DNA from: Venturia oleaginea
Taxonomy: Eukaryota > Ascomycota > Dothideomycetes > Venturiales > Venturiaceae
Reading direction: 5' to 3'
DNA length: 64,000 bases
Assembly: GCA_013176395.1 (NCBI GenBank)
Contig: JABMLP010000018.1
Span: forward strand, 558,001-622,000
This document shows, piece by piece, positions 10,622 to 22,522 of this stretch. Position 1 is the first letter of the stretch. Each line of letters starts with the position of its first letter. The notes beneath the pieces are model-generated. The model ran no database searches, was not told the origin of the DNA, and saw nothing but the letters and a program-made list of their open reading frames with translations. Position numbers and translations under genes: made by a program.

Positions 10622-11797
10622 ATGGCACCAATTCATAAAGTGGCTGTGATCCAGCTCTATCCAATTGTGAGCTCCTAGACTACAACCCTTCATCTCCTAA
10701 ACAGGAAATCCGCATGCTGAAGAAAAACATAGCCGATGGAAATGGAAAAGAACTACCAGAAAGCAGCTGCCTTCATTAAAGACGCTGCTTCTCAAGGCGC
10801 CGAGCTCGCTCTTTTGCCGGAATGTAAATCACATCTTGATCTTCTCATTTCCTTCACTTCTAATATTCATTGGAGATTTCTTGACATCATGGGTTCCTCA
10901 AGATCCAGGTTTTGCCGAGCTTTGTAGCCACTGGGAGACGTATCTCAAGAAATTCCAAGCTCTAGCGAAGGAACACAAAATCTCTATTGTGCCAGGGACG
11001 ATTGTTGAGAAACATGACGAAGAAAAGAGCGAGGAATACAATTTGCTGAATGTGGCATATTTCATCGATGACAAAGGCGAGATCTTGGGGAAATATGTCA
11101 AGAAGAATTTGTGGTATGTTCACGAGTTTCTTCTTTGTTAACTTTACCATTTTATCCTTTCTTTTTCATCGTATTATGCCCAAATCCCTTCTTGAGGGCC
11201 TTCTTCATAATCATCTCTCTTTCTTGGTCTATCCTCCAGCGTTTTCTCACTTGCAACTTCTAAACTCTTCCATGAATCTCCCTGATCACACAAGCTGACA
11301 TACTCAGGCACCCCGAACGCGCTCACCTCACATCCTCAACCCATGATCCTCACATAACAATGGACACACCTCTCGGAAAAGTAGGAATGCTAATCTGCTG
11401 GGACCTCGCCTTCCCAGAAGCCTTCCGTGCCCTCATAACATCAGGCGCCCGCCTAATCCTAGTACCCTGTTTCTGGACCCTAAACGACTGCTCTCCCTTC
11501 GGCTTAGGTCTAAACCCTCGCTCCGAAGCTTTATTCCTCGATTCAACGCTCACAGCCCGCACTTTTGAGAACACCTGCGGTATCTTATTCGCAAATGCGG
11601 GAGGGCCGAAGGAAGAAGGGTATGCGGGGTTGAGTCAGGTCGTGATGCCGTTTACAGGGCCGATTATGAAGATGGAGGGACCGGAGGAGGGAATGAGGGT
11701 TTGTGAGGTTGATATGGGGTGGCTTGATGAGGCGGAGAAGAATTATAAGGTTAGAGAGGATTTGGCCAAGGAGGATTGGCATTATTCGTGGCAATAG
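10622..11797 (+). CDS. Carbon-nitrogen hydrolase (nitrilase superfamily)
   Basis: Four exons (10622-10666, 10733-10823, 10876-11113, 11308-11797) give 287 residues. The catalytic triad is visible: Glu in LALLPE at the end of exon 2, Lys in YVKKNLWHPER, and the nucleophile Cys in MLICWDLAFPE. The conserved segments VAVIQLYP at the start and AAAFIKDAASQGAELALLPE match the N-terminal half of the fold. The superfamily hydrolyses amides, nitriles or carbamoyl groups; this subgroup is a common ascomycete single-domain amidohydrolase of unassigned substrate. The acceptor for exon 2 is placed at 10732, which yields the family-like PMEMEKNYQKAA; the nearer AG at 10704 would not. No targeting signal is seen, so it is probably cytosolic. 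Confidence 0.88.
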
Positions 11798-12299
11798 ACG
11801 TTGATCATTTGCGAGATTGCTTTCAACGTTTGCTGCGAGAAGTTGCATTGAGGTAGTGAGCAACTGATGCGTCTCGAGCATCACTCCATCAGTGGGAGAT
11901 TACAGTGGCCGCAAGCGTCGAACGCAATGATAAGGGGATGCAAGTATACTCAATAGTATCTCAAATGAAAGGGGAGACAGCCTTGATAAGAGGATTCGAT
12001 GCGTTTTACCGACTTCAGCCTTGCGTGTCCCCCTTAGATGAGATCGTATCTGCAAGCCGTTCTCGTGATTTAAGGCTGAAGAATTGGTTTCTAGTATCCA
12101 AGATGACTCTCACGATACTATCAGTTATGGTTGTGGATTGTTGTTGTTGGAGGGAATGATTGAGGTCCGGAAGCGCCGCTCAGACATTCCACCTCTCGCG
12201 GACCAAAAAGCGGTCGTCATCCATGGTACGATACCTTTCACCTCCATCTTGAATTCTACACCTTGTGTTATCTCAATAAAAAAAGACGAAGATTCTACC

Positions 12300-13184
12300 A
12301 TGGCACCTCCAGACCTCAACTCAGTCCCTGCTTCGCCCAGAAATGATACAACGACTCCGCATGCTGTTCAAACCAGCAGCCCATTAGCAGGACATTCACC
12401 GCGGCCCACCTCTCGCCGGACCTCAACTATTCCATCACTCCCTCTAGCTTCTCCCTGAGGTACCATACCTGCCAGTGCTCAATCCGGGCATACATTTCCT
12501 CCACTCAGTCCGGTAACAACATCTGGTAGCTTCGAGAATGGCGTCCCAATCCGACATCCACGACCTATGACGCCTGCCGAACTACACATGGAGCTCGAGA
12601 AGGAACAAGAGGCTGTTGTAAGTGCTACGCTGGACTCTTGAGCGTATCCGTTTCGCCCAGATACGCCCGGCTCTAATATTTCACATTTCCTAAGACTAAT
12701 ACATGGAATATAGGTAAATCGGCTGACACGCGAGCTCAATGCTCTTCGCGCCCATTCATCGTCTGTCGCTAGCAATACTTCCTCTACTTCTCAGCAAAAC
12801 ACACATCTTCTAGATCCCTCAGACCCATCATCACTTCCCGCAACTACACAACCAACTCCAAATCGGCGCCATCGAAGCTCTTCTTCCGCATCGGTTGGCC
12901 ACCCACTTGTCACTGCATCCACACCAAGTGCAGTAAGTAGGACTCCTTCTATGTCGGTCTCTCAATCTGCAGTATCCACGACATCGAGGTACGAGGAAGT
13001 CCTATTACACAAACAAGAGCTAGACGAGGCAAAGAAAGAAAACGAGCGTTTGAGACATCGGGTCAGGGAATTGGAGGCGCAAGTGCGAGGTAGAAGACAA
13101 AGCTCTGCTGCACAAAGCTCAGCCGGTCAATCGAGAGAAAGAAGCGTGGCATCAAGAAAGCGCGCGGGCGGAATGAGTGGTTGA
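12300..13184 (+). pseudogene. Fungal coiled-coil protein of unknown function with in-frame TGA
   Basis: Exons 12300-12617 and 12714-13184 form one continuous frame of 263 codons except for a TGA at 12456-12458 (codon 53). Before it lies a Ser/Pro/Thr-rich N-terminus (MAPPDLNSVPASPRN); after it come HPRPMTPAELHMELEKEQEAV, VNRLTRELNALRA and a C-terminal coiled coil (ELDEAKKENERLRHRVRELEAQV) with a basic tail. The pattern matches a conserved uncharacterised Pezizomycotina family as I recall it. No GT..AG intron of plausible size removes the TGA. A C-to-T change from CGA would explain it. Alternatives are readthrough, initiation at the downstream in-frame ATG near 12567, or a sequencing error. 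It is typed as pseudogene because the frame as given is broken. Confidence 0.6.
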
Positions 13185-13365
13185 AATGTCTCGATATATG
13201 GATTCTGCCACGTGGAAATCGGAATGGTTGGCGTTTGCAAGTTGGATACACCAAGGTTTTGTGCCGGCGATTAGGTATGATATTTCCACTTTTTCCTTAG
13301 TGTGTTTCGCAGCATGATACCAATGAATCCAACTTTCCTTCGACGTCAGCCTGAGCTAGAAGATG

Positions 13366-13411
13366 CAATTGATATATCCAAATGTGCAATTGATATACCC
13401 AAATGTGCAAT
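13366..13411. repeat. Short tandem repeat, about 21 bp unit
   Basis: Two and a bit copies of a unit containing caattgatatayccaaatgtg lie in AT-rich intergenic sequence. Confidence 0.75.
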
Positions 13412-13788
13412 TGTAAAGACAAGTTCGGCAAAGATTCGAAGTGACGGCCACACAATGCTTCCCGGAAAATGCGAGGCCTGATCCGTGATAGCACGTAGGC
13501 ACTTGTGCGTAGTCACCCTTCGTTCACTCTTGTGACCAAACAGCAGCAGCAGTTTCAATATAAAAGGCTCGCTATTCCGCCATATCCAAGAACAAACAGT
13601 TAATTCAATTACACAGATAAAGCCCCACCTCCAACCATCATCACACGACTTCAGCTGCGTCAGCCAGAAATATGAGGGCCTGTATTGTCGCAGCATTTTC
13701 TACGCTCCGAGAACTGAAAAAGGTTTTAAATTTTTAGACCTGGCCCAGGGACTCCGGCTCATAGTCTACGAGCACCACTGATACAATC

Positions 13789-14415
13789 ATGGAAAAGCAA
13801 TCAACCTTTTTCTGGTGGACTGTGAAGACCAAGAGAGGATGGATGAATTCGGACCCAAGGGAATACAAAGATGTCGACCCGCGGTGAGCGTCAATATTCT
13901 GCGTTCTTGCAAACAGATCTAACAGGAAGCCCGCGACATTATCTACAAACTGCCAACAGTAATCTGGACGCGAAGTACATTCCACTCCGTCCGCGACCCA
14001 GAGCACAGAATCCAAAGTTGGTGTCGCCGCAGTCCGAAATTTCAGACTTTCTGCTCGAGGGTCAAGGTTCTTCGCTTCAACGTCGACTACTTCCACACGG
14101 GGCCGTTTCAGGGGGAATAGAACGAGCTTGACAACACCGTTTGTAAACGGTTCCTCGATATTTTCGAGCCTTGAGAAAGTTGAGTTCTTGGTGTATGGCA
14201 AGGAAGGAAATAAATTCCTCACGTTTCCGGAGGAGAATGACTCAAGTCTACTCGAGAACAATCTGGCCTCTTTTATACGCTTGGTACCGGAACATATTCG
14301 AGTTGAGATTTCAGATCGATTGGTGGTACCTTGTAAGTTTGTCCTACCTAAGGTGAAGCTGGAAGGGCTGCTGCAGTTGGATACTCTTCGCGGCTGTCAG
14401 CAGCAGGGAGCGCTC
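13789..14415 (+). pseudogene. Decayed fungal orphan-type gene (2EXR/F-box-like flavour)
   Basis: From an ATG at 13789, 32 codons run to a TGA. Shifting frame gives a continuous protein-like series with several stops: NILRSCKQI-stop-QEARDIIYKLPTVIW, then FCSRVKVLRFNVDYFHTGPF-stop, then ELDNTVCKRFLDIFEP followed by TGA codons. The 'CKQIyxEARDIIY' phrase resembles the conserved helix in fungal 2EXR and F-box-associated proteins, but the match is from memory only. The stops (TAG and TGA) are mostly explainable by C-to-T changes, as left by repeat-induced point mutation or ordinary cytosine decay. No intact copy is present in the window. Confidence 0.35.
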
Positions 14416-15900
14416 TAGAAACGTACGGTGAAAACCACGATTGCCTGTGGAACGGTTTGTCCTGACGAGTGTAGGTTTTGGAGCACCGATACTGCGATAG
14501 CAAATAGTCTCTGGACAACTGCGGCGGCTTTCTCAAAGGATATGGCTACTTGCTTTCGCAGGATCCTGAAGAGCTGATTTTGATGGACTACCGCCTGTTT
14601 TCAATCTACGTGATGTCTTGACCTGGTCCACGTTTACCATCATAGTTCTTGCTCCCGAGAAGCTTTGATAGTGCGCAGATACGACCCGCGATATATTCAC
14701 AGCGACGTATGGTTAACTGGGCCCACCGCGATTAGTGCCAATGGTTTTCCTACAGTGGTGAGGGGGATGGGGTATAGTATCGCGACCGGCTTTAAGAACT
14801 GGGGCGGCGGTGGGGACGCAGGCATTTACGCCTTTTCAAGCTGCGGCGGGGATGGGAGCGATGTTTTAGCTTGCTGGTATTGTGGGAGTGATGGGAGTAA
14901 GTATATATTGGTTTTTGTCGGGAGGGGGGGTGGTTGATTTAGGATTTATGAATGAGGAGTTTGAGGGGTGTGGGGAGAAGATGGAGACGGAGAGAATTTG
15001 AGAGTTATAGGCGCGTGGAAATGTTGGCTTGTCGAGAAGATGTTTTCCGTTCATCTCTGCTTCCTCTCTTCAGTTGTGGGGCTGAGTCCATTCGTGAGCG
15101 TTTAGGTAAGTAACTACCTTTCTCGTTGTCACTATCTCCCTGTCGTTATGAGGTAGGTGGTTACCATTACCAATGCTACATGAACAAGGCGAGAGTGCAA
15201 CAGCCGTTTTAAGTTGCTTCAAACTTAGCAGTAGCCTGTTGTCCAAGTATTTTTGGTCGGAGTAAAGAAAGTTGCCCTATTATTGTTATTTTCAAGACTG
15301 GATTCTGATTGTACGGCCTCATCTTTCCATGGATAGTATTCAAAGAAGTAGCGATGGCTCACAGTTTTCTGGCAAAATGGTCAAACCTACTCGCCTGTGC
15401 GTGCCCGGTCTCGAAATCGCAATTCACACCTTGTCATCAGACTGCCTTCTTCACAACTTCATTTTCGAAATAGCCTCCCGTGCTGAGAGCTCTTCGCCTT
15501 TGATTATGGTTGGCCTCTTCTGGCTGTTGTCACAGCCCCGACTCGTTCGATTTGTGTGACAAATGGTGGGTTCGCCATTCACCGCGTCTCATGAGGACAG
15601 AATGGCTGTGGATCCCCACTCAGGAAAGGCTCTGTGACGAGAGTTCTTCACCTTCGATTATCGATAATTTGGGTCCGTTACTTTAACACATATCAGGCGC
15701 GTTCGGAATATGTTACGACTGATGGCTCTACAAGTCACAACTCGTCATGAAGCCGCCTTTTTCATAGTTTTCCAATTGAGATTGCCGGGTTATGGCCAGA
15801 ACTCTTCACGTCTAGCGGTTAGTATGCTTTCATCACTTAACGCAGAGCACATTCGCAAAGTATCGCTATGTGACTGAAGCACGTCGTAGATAGTAACGAT
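14416..15900. other. Gene-poor region with no assignable gene
   Basis: Open frames at 14665-14937 and 15272-15559 lack ATG starts in good context and recognisable motifs. Two related phrases near 15480-15510 and 15630-15662 (gagagytcttcrccttygattat) suggest an old local duplication. Nothing else is supported. Confidence 0.4.
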
Positions 15901-16025
15901 GTGCTCTTGTCATCGGAGCTGCTTGTAATTCGACGGCCATCACACCAAGATAGCAGACATCGATATAAAAAGACCAACTCCAAGCTCTTTATCCTCCTCA
16001 TCCAAATAACCAATCATCCAACTCC

Positions 16026-16187
16026 AAACAAAGCAACAGCGATTCCAGCAATAATAACTCCAGCAACAAAAACTCCAGCAAGAAAAACTTCAGCGACAAC
16101 AACTTCAAACAAAGCAACAGCGATTCCAGCAATAATAACTCCAGCAACGAAAACTCCAGCAAGAAAAACTTCAGCGACAACAACTTC
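16026..16187. repeat. 81-bp minisatellite, two near-identical units
   Basis: A unit beginning aaacaaagcaacagcgattcc starts at 16026 and again at 16107. Units differ at only a few bases. Each is internally built from CAAC/CCAGCAA-type submotifs. Because 81 is divisible by three, a plus-strand open frame (15901-16293, starting ATG) stays open through it and would read a Thr/Ala/Pro-rich repeat, followed by CAC-rich units to about 16310. Whether it is translated is unknown. Confidence 0.8.
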
Positions 16188-16710
16188 AGCAACAACTACA
16201 ACTCCAGCAACAAACCAAACTCACCAATGCAAACCACCGACATACAAACCACCAACAACACAAACCACCGACAATACAAACCACCGACAATAAAAACCAC
16301 CAACACCTACCACACCCCCAAAAGGTAAACCACACACCACAAATCACACCCCCAAGAACGCCAAAAACCAACCTTCCAACCAGACAGACAACCACCGAAA
16401 TGTGTACCAGAGACATCATAACCTGGACGTGTCCCTGTCCAAAGGCCGTGGGAAAAATGCATAGTTGCGGGAAAAACTGCAGTATAACACCCGTAACGTT
16501 CGTGAAGCACAACCCCCTATCAACGCAATAACTATGTGCCCCGAGTGTTCTGAAGAGGCGGCGTGCTACGGGCAAGGTTATTGGAATAATCAACCTTCTT
16601 ATTAGAGAACTTAGAGGCAGTGCGAGGATGTGTGGGTGTGGATGAGTGGTGGTGGTTAATTTTGGAATCTGAATGCTTTGGAATTGGTCGGGAACTTTTT
16701 GGTGTTTTTG

Positions 16711-16925
16711 GTGCGGTTTGCTTTTCTTTTTGGAGCGAGTTCTGAGGATTGATATTTTTAGAATGGCTTCATGGTTTAGGTGTGAGATGATTTGGAAGTG
16801 CCTAATGGCTTTTTGGGTGCTTTTGGTTTGCTTTTCTTTTGGAGCGAGTTGTAGGTGTTGATATTTTGAGAATGGCTTGATGCTTAGGTGTAAGATGACA
16901 TGGAAGTGCCTAATGGTTTCAAAGT
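16711..16925. repeat. About 110-bp imperfect tandem duplication
   Basis: Two copies of a T/G-rich unit are offset by 110 bases: ggtttgcttttctt at 16715 and at 16825, both followed by ggagcgagtt and later by tggaagtgcctaatgg. They diverge by scattered substitutions. Open frames across this block on the minus strand show a matching internal duplication and are probably not genes. Confidence 0.75.
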
Positions 16926-17146
16926 CTTCTTCTAGTGCCTGTGAGTCTATTTTCATCTATACTGTCTGGGTTGTAAGCGTGTGTTGTTCGGCATCATCTC
17001 GAGCTTTGTCATCCCCATTCCTTACATTTGCCGGTGATGATCATCTGCTCGTTTGCACAACGATTCTACAACAGAGTCTGACTCGTTCGAGGTCAGATTT
17101 CCCAAAGATCAGGCCGCACCGAACGTTCTTTTACGCCGGAGAGTTC

Positions 17147-19410
17147 TCAGAGCGCTCGTTGTCTGACGAACATTGCTGCTACGAATGCCAGACAGACACA
17201 CAAGAGAGAAACACCTGTAAATTAAAGTTAGTAAGAACATTCGAAGCAACTGCCCGTACCAAGATCTTCATAATTACCGTGTGTATACTCCAGACTCAAA
17301 ATATAAGCATGCGAAACGATTTCCTTCAGTTTGCCCGTCAGTCTCAGAACATACCCGATATCTGAAATAGCGCGATCAATAATCTAAATCGACATCAGTA
17401 ATTACATTTTGCCAAACACGCAAAGACGAGTAACCTACCTTTTCTTCGTTCGGGTAGTCAACCAATCCCTTTGCCAATTCTCTTTTAAGCGATAATTCTG
17501 CAACAGCGCTCGAGCCTGCCAAGCCTGTAATTATACCAATGTTACTGGCGAGGAACAGGCCTGAGATGGCTATGGCTTGATACTCTGATGTTACGCTTGC
17601 GGTGAGGCCGATAAAGGTCGATGCTTCGGCCATGCCAGTTCCAAATCCACTGTCTAGATGTTAGTAGGCAATAAGTAGTATTGCAAAAACTTCTTACCCT
17701 GGAATGATGTAGAGCGACTCCCAAAAATTAGTGCTTCCATGCCAGCGGAGGATGACAAGAACGTAGCACGTTGCAGCTATTAACGGTGCCGCAGCTGCGA
17801 GGATTTTATATCGACCATTTCTGATGCCAAAAGATCAGTAAGGGCCAGTAGTCACGGTCCTGAAGAACTTACCTCTTGATGATCCAACCAGATAGCAGAG
17901 CGCCGAATGCGTTTCCACCTACAGCAGGGAAGAGATGGGCACCTGCCAAAGACGCGGAAGCATTTTCCGTAATTTGGAAGTAAAGCGGGACGCAGAACAT
18001 CATCTGCGCAGATTTAGTACCAGACATGCAAGAGCCATCACGGGAAAACACAAACCGAAAGCTGTGCAGCGATCTGCAGGGCCATGATAAGATACTGGCA
18101 AATGACATCTTTCTGCTTCAGCAAATGAATGGGGAAAATCGGCTCAATCGCCCACCTAGTCTCCGTGATAACAAACATCACCGCAGAAAAAATAGACGTG
18201 GCAAGCAGTATAAGAATAAGCGGGTGTGTCCAGGCAATCTTCCTCCCGCCTATTTCGACAACCAGAAGAAAAGAGGTAATTGTTGTAGCAAGCAAGAATG
18301 CACCAGTGAAGTCGATTCTAGAAAACTTGTCGTTCTTGGTATCCTCTTCCTCGGGAGCATTGTGCGGGACCAGTATCCAAACAAACGAGGCGGATATAGC
18401 AATCAAGGGAGCTTGACCAAGGAAGGACCTAAAATATGAGTATTCGGTCAAGGTATCCCAAAATTTTGGTAATCTTACCAGCGCCAACCAATTGTGTCAG
18501 AAAGGAAACCGCCGACAGGGCCACCGAGGCTGCGACCAGTTGTTGCCGCAATATTGACATAACTTCGTAATGAGGCTACTTGCCGCAGTGGGACAAGATC
18601 TGTGTGGAGTCTGTTAGTGATTTGATGCGCATGGCCACTGAAATATGATGTACCTAGGATTATCAAGGACACTAGAGCGCTTGCTCCCGCGGAGCCTATG
18701 CCGCTGATAACTCGGCCCAGTACCACTTGGGATAGTGACTTTGAGATTCCACTTCAAAATAGGTTAGGCGAAGAATATGAGGACGGGCCTCAATGTACAT
18801 CAATCAAAGACTCACCAGATCAGACTATCGTACGTGTCAGTGAACCAACCTAACGCGGATATTTTTTTGTAGGATACTCACCATCCTATCGCAAAAAATA
18901 AATATGCAACGATCAAGGATTCTTTCCGCCCATAGATGTCGCTAACTTTGCCATACTGGATGAAATGAATGTCAGTATTTATGATATTCATGAAGATCTC
19001 TATCACACTCACAATCGGCTGAACAGCACACATAGCCAGAGAATAACTAACAACAAGCCAACTTGAATTGGCCAATTGATCGAACTCAGAGGCAATTGTG
19101 CTGTGAGTTGCAAGGACAAAACTGGTGTCTAGCTGAGCAATGAAGACACCTATGCAAAAAAGTTAGCCTCAGTTTCCCAGCATACCTATCCCATTAACGT
19201 ACCGATGGCCAGGACGAAAACCACGACAGATGGCGCAACGCCAGGGCTCGAGGTCTGAGTTCCGGACGATGAAGTAGACGGGCGAGAGCGTTCAAATTCT
19301 CCATCGATCGCCGTTTCTGTGCTATACACATCGGTACCTCCAGTTTTCACTAGATCTCTTTCAGTCTGGAGTAGCGGAGTTCTCTCATGGCTAGAAGCCG
19401 ATTCGCTCAT
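17147..19410 (-). CDS. MFS transporter, DHA2 (14-TM) vacuolar/drug-type
   Basis: A many-exon gene. The N-terminal tail (SSHERTPLLQ) carries a dileucine-type TPLLQ, then 14 predicted hydrophobic segments follow. Motif A is YGKVSDIYGRK; the motif C region is TGRSLGGPVGGFLSDTIGWRW. The C-terminus needs two late introns: NEEK joins DIGYVLRLTGKLKEIV, and then GVSLLCVCLAFVAAMFVRQRAL runs to a TGA at 17147. The first exon ends near 19200 and the total is roughly 570 residues. Relatives include the fission yeast Fnx1/Vba vacuolar basic amino-acid carriers and multidrug exporters; substrate is not predictable. The start at 19410 lies 243 bases from the stop of the arylsulfatase gene on the same strand. 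All junctions that I checked keep frame. Confidence 0.88.
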
Positions 19411-19653
19411 TGTAGCTTAATATCTGGAGTATGTGCAATCACGTGCAACAGGAGAACAAGAGCTGAGAAAAAGGACGACCCTTATTGACTCACACCAGAG
19501 CCTCTGTAGTGCTTACATATTCCTTGCTCCTCCAATTTCAGCTCGTGAAAATCCAGTCACCGATTTATCCGGAAAATTCCGAGTTTGCCAGCACAGCAGT
19601 AATGCCTGAAATTGCGTGACGCCACTAGCCTAATCAGTTAGCTTTTTGCGTCT

Positions 19654-21742
19654 TTAGACCCATTTATCCCAGCGAAGTCCATCGTGGAAGAAAACACCAT
19701 CGGCGTCGAACTGCGGACCCTCGGCGTCCACGATGTAGCCGTTTTCGCAGCGACTGTATTCGACTTTAACTTGTTCTTGTTCGTAAAAACTGTCGTACCG
19801 AGGAGATAAGGCTTGCTTCAGCGAAACAACGTCGTTATCGGGGTGCAACGCGCCCCATGGATTGATGCAGCGTTCACCCTTGCAAGATTTGAGGACCAGA
19901 AGAAGGGAATCGAGACGCGCAGTGACTTTCCCTACTGGTAGCCCAAGAACAACATGGGAATTCGATACGGATAGCACCCCATGTTCGTCTAGGAGGTTGT
20001 GTACCTGTCCCGGGTCGCGCTGATAACAGGTCAAACTGAGCCTAATTTTGACCGCAAGTCATGCTTACCTCTAGGTCATACAGCTGATGCTCACCATTGC
20101 ACCAAACAGCATAGTGAAGGTTATAGTCCTTTCCGATAACACGAATTGCCTTGTAAGTATTATTCCAATGCATATTGCTGTTCCCACCTGCACAGCATTA
20201 GCGATAGTCCTTTAGTTGTTGTCTAACGATTGTACTCACTTCCAAATTCTCCCTCACCCAACGCAAACCCCCAATACTCAACATTAACATGCTCGTGCCA
20301 ATCTTGGCTGGCATCCGAAATCTCATTTGGAGTAATCGGAATCGCAGTACCATCAAAGTCGTATCTTGGATTCTCCCCGATTAGTTTCAAAATAGTGGCC
20401 GAAAGGTCAGTATGTGAAGTAACAACCTCGGTGGTCGTGTTCTTCCCGACTCCAGGTCCACGGATGATTAGTGGAATGTTGATATCCTCTTCGAAACTAC
20501 ACTCTTTCCCTGGTTGCAATCGATGCTGGCCAATGTGGTACCCGTTGTCTGTAGAATAAATGACATGTGTATTATCAAGCAATCCATGAGACTCAAGCCT
20601 TGAAAAGACACCATCCACAAGCTCATCCACGGCTTGAAGTGCGCGAAGGCGGTTGCGATAGAAGTGGTCGTTGGATGCGACGTTATCATCAGATTGCCTT
20701 GGAAGCTCTCGTATCCAGCTTACGCCCGACGGCTGCATTCATTTGTCAATAGAGACTTTCAACTGGAAATTCAAGAATCACGTACCTCCTTCGGGTTGAA
20801 ATTGTCAGTTCGTGGCACCTTGACATGTTTGAAAAGATGTTCATGTCGTTTGGCAGGTACCGGGGCAGTGAAGGAGTAGCTAGAGTTGTCAAATGCCCCA
20901 TTTTCAGTATATGACACATCACTATGTGGCGCGACTGGGGCAATGGTGAGAAAGAATGGATTTCCAGCACTTGCTGCGTCATCGAGAAATCCGTAGGCCT
21001 TTCTAGCAAGGATGTCGGTAGTATATTGCCCGGCATAATTCACAGGTGGGTCTTGGTTCCGTTGGAAAGAGGCGTTCAGATACTGATATGTGAATGGATC
21101 GATCAAGAAATCCTTCAGAATCTGTTAAAGCATTCTCAAACAATAGGCTAGCTGTGAACTAACCGAGCCTGTCCAGCCCCGAGGGAAAGGTTTGTCGTAA
21201 TTGTCGATCGTGTGAGCATTGAAGAGCTTCCCGGTGTAATACGTGTCATAGCCAGCCCCTTGCAGCCATACTGGAAGGTAATTGTCGTTCAAACCTTGGG
21301 AAATGAATTTGGGATACCCGCCTGCCCATGAGATGAGCGGTCTGAGAAAGACGGATGGAACTAGAGACCATACCATAAGGAGGATTTACATCAGTGACAT
21401 TGGTATTATGCCCTAATTGACCATTAGTGCCACGCCGAAGTGGTCGTAGAAAAGGTTCTCACCACTTTTTCCAGTCCAAAGACTGACTCTTGACGGACAG
21501 CACACTGCGATGGTACAGTAGTGTCTCTTATAAAATGTGCCCTGATCAACAAGGTGCTTTTGTGTCAATGGCATGTAATTCAGCGAATTGAGGTGAAGAT
21601 CCTGGTCATCAGTAAGGATGAAGACAATGTTTGGCCTTGTTGTAGATGTTGGTTTAGCAAGTGGCTTCGCAAGTGGAGTCTGAAGATTGTTTCCAACCGA
21701 TCTCCAGAAGGAAAGGTAATTGAGGAGCTGGCCAGTGAGCAT
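19654..21742 (-). CDS. Arylsulfatase-family sulfatase
   Basis: A multi-exon gene of about 590 residues. After PNIVFILTDDQD (metal-binding Asp pair near residues 45-46) comes the sulfatase signature CCPSRVSLWTGK. Its first Cys (about residue 81) would be converted to formylglycine and is followed by the essential Pro-x-Arg environment. Further conserved elements are GKLFNAH, IAPVAPHSD, YSTDNGYHIGQHRL and IPLIIRGPGV. Sulfatases release inorganic sulphate from sulphate esters; fungal members act on aryl or choline sulphate during sulphur scavenging. The ATG at 21742 gives a short N-terminus without an obvious signal peptide, so a small upstream exon could be missing. It lies upstream of, and in tandem with, the MFS transporter. 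Confidence 0.88.
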
Positions 21743-22522
21743 GATGCAGAAATGCCAAATATGAGGTTCGGACGATGGAAAATCGTAATGTTTCCCCTCT
21801 TGTAGGATCCTGGGACAAGCAAATGAACAAATTGCGTGATCTGCCCAAAATCGACATTCGACGCATTCCCAAACTAATGTATGGAGAGGCGGCGTACTGC
21901 AGTCAGCAAAAGCCTCTTTATCGCTTGCTTACTCCGGACACAAGAGAAAGCAGATGTGCTCTCCAGAACTCTCGCCGATGTCAAATGCTGTAGACGCGTC
22001 GAGTTCGCGACGAGACGCGTTTATAGGGGGTGGGGTAGCTCATGTTGTGCTGAGGCTCAGATTGCTTCGATGCACTCCAAGAGATTTAAAGCGCGTCTTC
22101 GAAGTCCCAGAAGAGACCGGCGATGATACTCGCAGTGGTGTTGATGGTTGGGAAAGGAAGTGTGGCGGAGAGCCGTAGGTGTATATTCCCGCAAGCATGA
22201 AGCAAGAGATCAAGATCACGCATGAGGTACAGAATTATCGAAATCATATGCAACAGAGAACTGCTTGTCCAAAGGAAATTAACTCGAATCAAGCCAAAAG
22301 CAATTCCAATTATGATTAATACAATGAATAGGGGTATATATGCCAACGCCGTTACAATGCCATCTATGTCCACATATGAGAACTCCAAAACGCCGCGCTT
22401 CACGTACGAATGCTCTCCCTCCTCACTATAGCCACCAATACTGATAATACATAGATGCCGAAAAATTTGGACCATCTCTCCCAAATCATGCTTTTGCACA
22501 CTGACAACCCCATTGTCGTACA
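21743..22522. other. Intergenic, unsupported open frame with hydrophobic stretch
   Basis: A minus-strand frame 22086-22500 is open and has one strongly hydrophobic stretch (YIPLFIVLIIIGIAFGLI), but its first codon is GTG. The nearest ATG gives an AT-rich sequence unlike neighbouring genes. It starts directly after the stop of the 481-aa gene. I do not call it a gene. Confidence 0.4.

Noticed and set aside
16026..16187. CRISPR-like array
   Set aside because: Direct 81-bp tandem units without unique spacers, in a eukaryotic genome.
16186..16956. 256-codon minus-strand open frame
   Set aside because: It runs through the minisatellite and the 110-bp duplication; its sequence repeats with them and has no conserved motif.
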